From Methylobacter sp. (GTDB lineage: Bacteria > Pseudomonadota > Gammaproteobacteria > Methylococcales > Methylomonadaceae): a DNA stretch of 64,000 nucleotides. The first letter of the stretch is position 1. Each line of letters begins with the position of its first letter. The stretch is from contig NZ_JALOCF010000014.1 in NCBI RefSeq assembly GCF_023227905.1, positions 27,890 to 91,889 of the forward strand, written 5' to 3'. A program made the position numbers and the translations under genes. The notes below the pieces were generated by a model. That model was not told where the DNA came from and did not search any database. It saw nothing but the letters and a program-made list of their open reading frames with translations. Positions 60,696-64,000 of this stretch are shown piece after piece.

Positions 60696-61303
60696 TATCC
60701 AAAAAGACCGCCCTGGGTCAGGGCTTTATCCGTTGCCACGATTGCGGCTGCTTATCAATAAAGTCAGAAAAGAACAGACTTTGTCCATTATGCGGCGGCC
60801 GTTTACATCCACGACTGCCCAATAGCTTTCAACGCACTGTCGCTTTACTGTTGAGCGCATTCTGTTTGTATATTCCGGCCAATATCTTCCCTATCATGAC
60901 TGTAACCCGCTTGGGTGTCGGCGAACCGCACACCATTATCGGCGGCATTATCGCCTTAATTCACGGCAACATGGTGCCTATAGCCATGCTGGTTCTGGTC
61001 GCCAGTATTTTGGTACCCTTATTAAAATTAGTGGGGCTCGGGCTGCTATTACTCAACGTTCATTATCGCTGGCAAGCCCACGCCAAGAAATGGACTATCA
61101 TGTATCGCATTATCGCTTTTGTAGGCCGTTGGTCGATGCTGGATATTTTTATGATTTCAATTCTTGTGTCTTTGGTTGATATGGGCGGTGTGGCACAGGT
61201 TATCGCAGGACCGGCTGCTACGGCATTTGCTGCGGTTGTTGTATTGACCATGTTCGCCGCCAAAAGTTTCGATCCACGTTTAATATGGGATAATCAGTAT
61301 TAA
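60692..61303 (+). CDS. PqiA-like membrane protein, second half
   Basis: The protein has 203 residues and repeats the layout of the preceding gene: C-H-D-C-G-C...C-P-L-C-G-G near the N-terminus (about 16-40), then four membrane helices and I-P-A-N-I-F-P-I-M-T-V. Together the two make a split PqiA. ATG 60692 overlaps the previous stop. It ends 1 nt before pqiB. Confidence 0.86.
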   Translation: MISKKTALGQGFIRCHDCGCLSIKSEKNRLCPLCGGRLHPRLPNSFQRTVALLLSAFCLYIPANIFPIMTVTRLGVGEPHTIIGGIIALIHGNMVPIAMLVLVASILVPLLKLVGLGLLLLNVHYRWQAHAKKWTIMYRIIAFVGRWSMLDIFMISILVSLVDMGGVAQVIAGPAATAFAAVVVLTMFAAKSFDPRLIWDNQY

Positions 61304-61304
61304 A

Positions 61305-62888
61305 ATGAATGATTTTATCGACCCTGATGTGTCGGAAGTGACCATCAACAAAAAATCCGAATTGCCGCTGGTGTGGCTTTTGCCCTTGATTGCCCTGCTG
61401 GTCAGCGGTTGGTTAATCGCCAAATCCTATAGTGAAAAAGGCCCCGTTATTACGATCAGCTTCCCTACCGCAGAAGGACTGGAAGTGGATAAAACCAAGA
61501 TCAAATACCTGAATGTGGAAGTCGGTAAAGTTACCGCTATTTCCATCAGCGAGGATTTAAAAACCATTGTGGCCACTGCGCAAATGAGCAGCACTGCAGC
61601 CGGCTATTTGAAAAAAAACACCAGCTTTTGGGTAGAGCGCCCTCAAGTGGGTCTGGGCGGAATTTCAGGGCTGGGCACGCTGCTCTCAGGGCCTTATATC
61701 GCCATCAAGCCCGGCGATGGCGATAAAGAAAGTCATTTTGTCGGACTGACCTCTCCACCCTTGTTAAAACACAACGCTGAAGGCAAATACTATACATTGG
61801 AGACCAACAACCTAAGCTCAATGCGACCTGGAACTCCGATCAACTTCCATGGCATCATTGTCGGCGAAGTGCTCAGTCACACTTTATCCGATGATGCTAA
61901 TGGGATACGTCTGACCGTTTTTATCAACAAACCCTATGACCAGTTTATCAGGAAAAACACGCGCTTCTGGATAGACAGCGGCGTGGATTTATCGGCCAGC
62001 GCCGACGGCTTTAAGGTCAGGACCGGACCGTTGATTTCTTTATTAAGCGGCGGCCTTGCCTTTCGTACGTCCCCTGAAGACACGGTTGAAAATATCCAGC
62101 CTGAAAACAGCGTCTTCCAGCTATATGATACCTATGAACAATCGAACCAGATTGTTTATCAAAACACCTTAAAGTACGTCATGTATTTTAACGGCTCGGT
62201 ACGCGGCTTGACCGTAGGCGCGCCGGTACAATTACGCGGCATCCCCATTGGCCGGGTTACCGACATCAACCTGGAGCTGGACAAAAAGACTGCTGAAATT
62301 CATATTCCGGTAACCGTAGAACTGGAACCGGACCGCATCAAGGAACTCAATGACGACAAAAGCATCAGCAATAAGGACGTTATGACGCGGCTGATCAATA
62401 AAGGCCTGCGCGCCCAATTACAGACCGGCAGCCTGCTGACCGGACAACTGCTGGTCGATCTTGATTTCCATCCGAAAAGCAAGATTGTATTAAGCGACAA
62501 CCAAAGCGTATATCCTGAGTTCCCGACCACCGCCAGCTCATTGGACCAGTTCACGCATTCCGCCAACATTATTATGGATAAAGTCGCCAAACTGCCGCTG
62601 GAAGACTTGACGGTCGAAGCCAACAGAACCTTGCAATCATTACAAGGCACATCAAAAGCGGCAACCGGCATGCTGACCACAGCTCAAGGCACCCTCGATG
62701 CCACCGGCAAAACCATGACTTCAGCGCATCAGGTACTGAGTATTCTGGAACCCGGCTCTACCACTCACTATGAACTGGACCGGCTGCTACAAGAACTTAC
62801 CCAGGCGGCAAGTTCGGTCAAGCAGTTGACCGACTATCTGGAGCAAAACCCTAACTCACTAATTCGCGGCAAAAAAGAAGAGCAGTAA
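61305..62888 (+). CDS. pqiB: PqiB, MCE-domain lipid transport protein
   Basis: The protein has 527 residues. One N-terminal membrane helix (about 20-40) is followed by three MCE/MlaD domains (about 45-140, 160-255 and 285-390) with V-G-K-V, V-G-E-V and I-G-R-V signatures, then a long helical C-terminus that would form the tube of the hexamer. It bridges inner and outer membranes for lipid transport. pqiC follows 2 nt later. Confidence 0.93.
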   Translation: MNDFIDPDVSEVTINKKSELPLVWLLPLIALLVSGWLIAKSYSEKGPVITISFPTAEGLEVDKTKIKYLNVEVGKVTAISISEDLKTIVATAQMSSTAAGYLKKNTSFWVERPQVGLGGISGLGTLLSGPYIAIKPGDGDKESHFVGLTSPPLLKHNAEGKYYTLETNNLSSMRPGTPINFHGIIVGEVLSHTLSDDANGIRLTVFINKPYDQFIRKNTRFWIDSGVDLSASADGFKVRTGPLISLLSGGLAFRTSPEDTVENIQPENSVFQLYDTYEQSNQIVYQNTLKYVMYFNGSVRGLTVGAPVQLRGIPIGRVTDINLELDKKTAEIHIPVTVELEPDRIKELNDDKSISNKDVMTRLINKGLRAQLQTGSLLTGQLLVDLDFHPKSKIVLSDNQSVYPEFPTTASSLDQFTHSANIIMDKVAKLPLEDLTVEANRTLQSLQGTSKAATGMLTTAQGTLDATGKTMTSAHQVLSILEPGSTTHYELDRLLQELTQAASSVKQLTDYLEQNPNSLIRGKKEEQ

Positions 62889-62890
62889 TT

Positions 62891-63484
62891 ATGACAAAAC
62901 AATTCTCAAAATGGCTCATCGTCCTATCGGCAGGCATCCTGCTTTCTGCCTGCACGTCGTCGCCAACACATTTTTATGTACTGGAACCGCTGAGCGAGCC
63001 GCAGCCATCCTTAACAGCAATAGAGAAAAAGCGCCAGATCGGCGTAGGTCCGATAACCATCCCGACATTGCTCGAGCGCAAGCAAATTGTCACCCGCTTG
63101 CCCGATAACAGCGTCACAATCGCCGAGTTTCATCAATGGGCATCGCCATTAAAAGACAATATCGCACAGGTATTAACCCATAATCTGGCGATGCTGCAAA
63201 CAAACGACCTGATCCGTGCTTACCCCTGGAGCGCTTACGGAGCAGTTGATTATCGCATCATAATAGACATCATCAGATTCGACACTCGCCCAGAACAAAG
63301 CGTAAATTTTGAAGCCAGCTGGGCGATAATGAGTGAAAAGGATCATATCTTAGTAAGCAATGGTCGAAGCAAAATTGAACGTCCATTAAATGATACTTCT
63401 TACCCGTCTACGGTCAAAGCGCTCAGCAAAATTCTTAGTGAATTCAGTCAGGAATTATCTACGGCACTGGGTAAAATAAAGTAA
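62891..63484 (+). CDS. pqiC: PqiC, ABC-type transport auxiliary lipoprotein
   Basis: The protein has 197 residues. The lipobox L-L-S-A-C is at about residues 16-20. The rest has the DUF330/ABC-type auxiliary domain with F-Y-V-L-E-P, I-G-V-G-P-I-T-I-P and R-I-I-I-D-I-I-R-F. It caps the PqiB tube at the outer membrane. It closes the pqi operon. Confidence 0.9.
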   Translation: MTKQFSKWLIVLSAGILLSACTSSPTHFYVLEPLSEPQPSLTAIEKKRQIGVGPITIPTLLERKQIVTRLPDNSVTIAEFHQWASPLKDNIAQVLTHNLAMLQTNDLIRAYPWSAYGAVDYRIIIDIIRFDTRPEQSVNFEASWAIMSEKDHILVSNGRSKIERPLNDTSYPSTVKALSKILSEFSQELSTALGKIK

Positions 63485-63575
63485 AGGCTTTTGCTATAAG
63501 TAAAACTCGGGTATTTTGTCCTTGGATTTAGTTAGGAAATACTTTAAAATTATCAAAGTTGTTAAATAAACAATT

Positions 63576-63651
63576 GGGATGTTAGCTCAGTTGGTAGAGC
63601 AGTGGACTCTTAATCCATGGGTCCAGGGTTCGAATCCCTGACGTCCCACCA
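63576..63651 (+). tRNA. tRNA-Lys (CTT anticodon)
   Basis: The 76-nt cloverleaf has acceptor stem GGGATGT/ACGTCCC (one G-T pair), D-loop AGCTCAGTTGGTAGAGC, anticodon loop CTCTTAA with CTT, T-loop GGTTCGAATCC and an encoded CCA. It is transcribed on the plus strand. Confidence 0.96.
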
Positions 63652-63659
63652 ATAAAACC

Positions 63660-63692
63660 AAAGGCTTAGATGATTTTCACTAAGCCTTTTTT
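63660..63692 (+). terminator. Terminator after tRNA-Lys
   Basis: AAAGGCTTAG pairs with CTAAGCCTTT around a 10-nt loop and is followed by T residues, 8 nt after the tRNA. Confidence 0.85.
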
Positions 63693-63824
63693 ATTGCCTG
63701 AATTTTAAATCGCCCTTCCAAGAATTCTTCATGTTTGCCTGAGTTCTAGTCAGCAAGAAGCAGAGTTTCTATCCTGCTCGCTACCTCTTACGCTGTCTTT
63801 CTCGCTTAGTTTTTTACTTTTTGA

Positions 63825-64000
63825 TGTGGCTACACTAATCCGGACACACATTTTAAAATACCCTGAAAAGAGTGTGGTCCCAAATGAACCGAGAAAAACC
63901 CAAAACCTATACAGCCGAATTCAGAGCCTCAGCGGTTAAGTTGGCGAATGAATCAGATAAACCCATCGCCCAAGTCGCCAAAGACCTTGGTATTAATGTT
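63825..64000 (+). mobile_element. Left end of an IS3-type insertion sequence (cut by the window)
   Basis: A TGTGGCTACACTAATCCGGA sequence from about 63825 may be the left terminal repeat; the orfA gene starts at 63884. The right end lies beyond the window, so the boundary is approximate. Confidence 0.6.
63884..64000 (+). CDS. IS3 family transposase OrfA (N-terminus only)
   Basis: 39 codons are visible. K-T-Y-T-A-E-F-R-A-S-A-V-K-L and Q-V-A-K-D-L-G-I are the helix-turn-helix start of IS3/IS911-type OrfA (HTH_Tnp_1). The gene is cut by the window edge. OrfA and OrfB together would form the transposase by programmed frameshift. Confidence 0.85.
   Translation, partial: MNREKPKTYTAEFRASAVKLANESDKPIAQVAKDLGINV

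Noticed and set aside
1..64000. Riboswitches and rRNA genes
   Set aside because: No 16S, 23S or 5S segment was recognised, and no riboswitch core was seen upstream of corA, cysD or the TonB receptor gene. Only one tRNA was found.
63576..64000. tRNA-linked integrative element
   Set aside because: The sequence after tRNA-Lys is an IS3-type end rather than an integrase gene, and no duplicated tRNA 3' end is seen in the window.

Overview
The window looks like chromosome of a gammaproteobacterial (type I, Methylococcales-like) methanotroph. It opens inside the accessory cluster for the calcium/PQQ methanol dehydrogenase (mxaS-A-C-K-L), carries a formaldehyde-activating-enzyme homologue, and encodes glycogen metabolism, an alternative N-type F1Fo ATPase and a PqiABC envelope system. 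Family calls come from reading motifs and translations; no database search was possible.

Layout. 1-4298: mxaS (5' end cut by the window), mxaA, mxaC, mxaK and mxaL, coupled by 4-nt ATGA overlaps except where a palindromic repeat separates mxaK and mxaL. 5.5-13.7 kb, minus strand: a glycogen/alpha-glucan cluster with glgX, a DUF4912 gene, a GH57 branching-type enzyme, an unusual protein with two CBM21-like starch-binding modules and an endonuclease/exonuclease/phosphatase (EEP) domain, and a phospholipase D-like protein. 13.9-20.8 kb: radA, a small retropepsin-like protease, corA and a large hybrid sensor kinase. 21.3-28.5 kb: N-ATPase operon atpD-C-Q-B-E-F-A-G, with no atpR seen. 28.7-44.4 kb: mixed housekeeping and membrane genes (CBS, MarC, antiporter, DUF2784, M48 protease/LemA pair, ceramidase-like, rhomboid, DEAD-box helicase, CheY-like regulator, FAD oxidoreductase, CBS-PAS-GGDEF-EAL protein). 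44.7-47.7 kb: cysD and cysN. 47.9-51.7 kb: an unrecognised membrane/coiled-coil gene pair, a membrane protein and the Fae homologue. 51.8-58.9 kb: LTA-synthase-like sulfatase, periplasmic protein, TonB-dependent receptor and GGDEF-EAL protein, probably one transcription unit. 59-63.5 kb: pentapeptide-repeat protein, then split pqiA, pqiB and pqiC. The window ends with tRNA-Lys(CTT) and the left part of an IS3-type insertion sequence.

The most distinctive feature is a set of short inverted-repeat elements lodged between genes, often inside operons. Three carry a small non-transposase gene between inverted arms: DUF559 (23563-24015), GxxExxY (24984-25417) and a frameshifted four-helix-bundle/23S-IVP-like gene (45639-46042). 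Two of these arm families also occur as short copies without a gene (4333, 8801 and 22748 for the GxxExxY arms; 5278 for the four-helix-bundle arms). Three elements lie at junctions of the N-ATPase operon alone. The shared architecture, with two PD-(D/E)XK-fold families and one rRNA-intervening-sequence protein family as cargo, is the best candidate in this window for an under-described genetic system.
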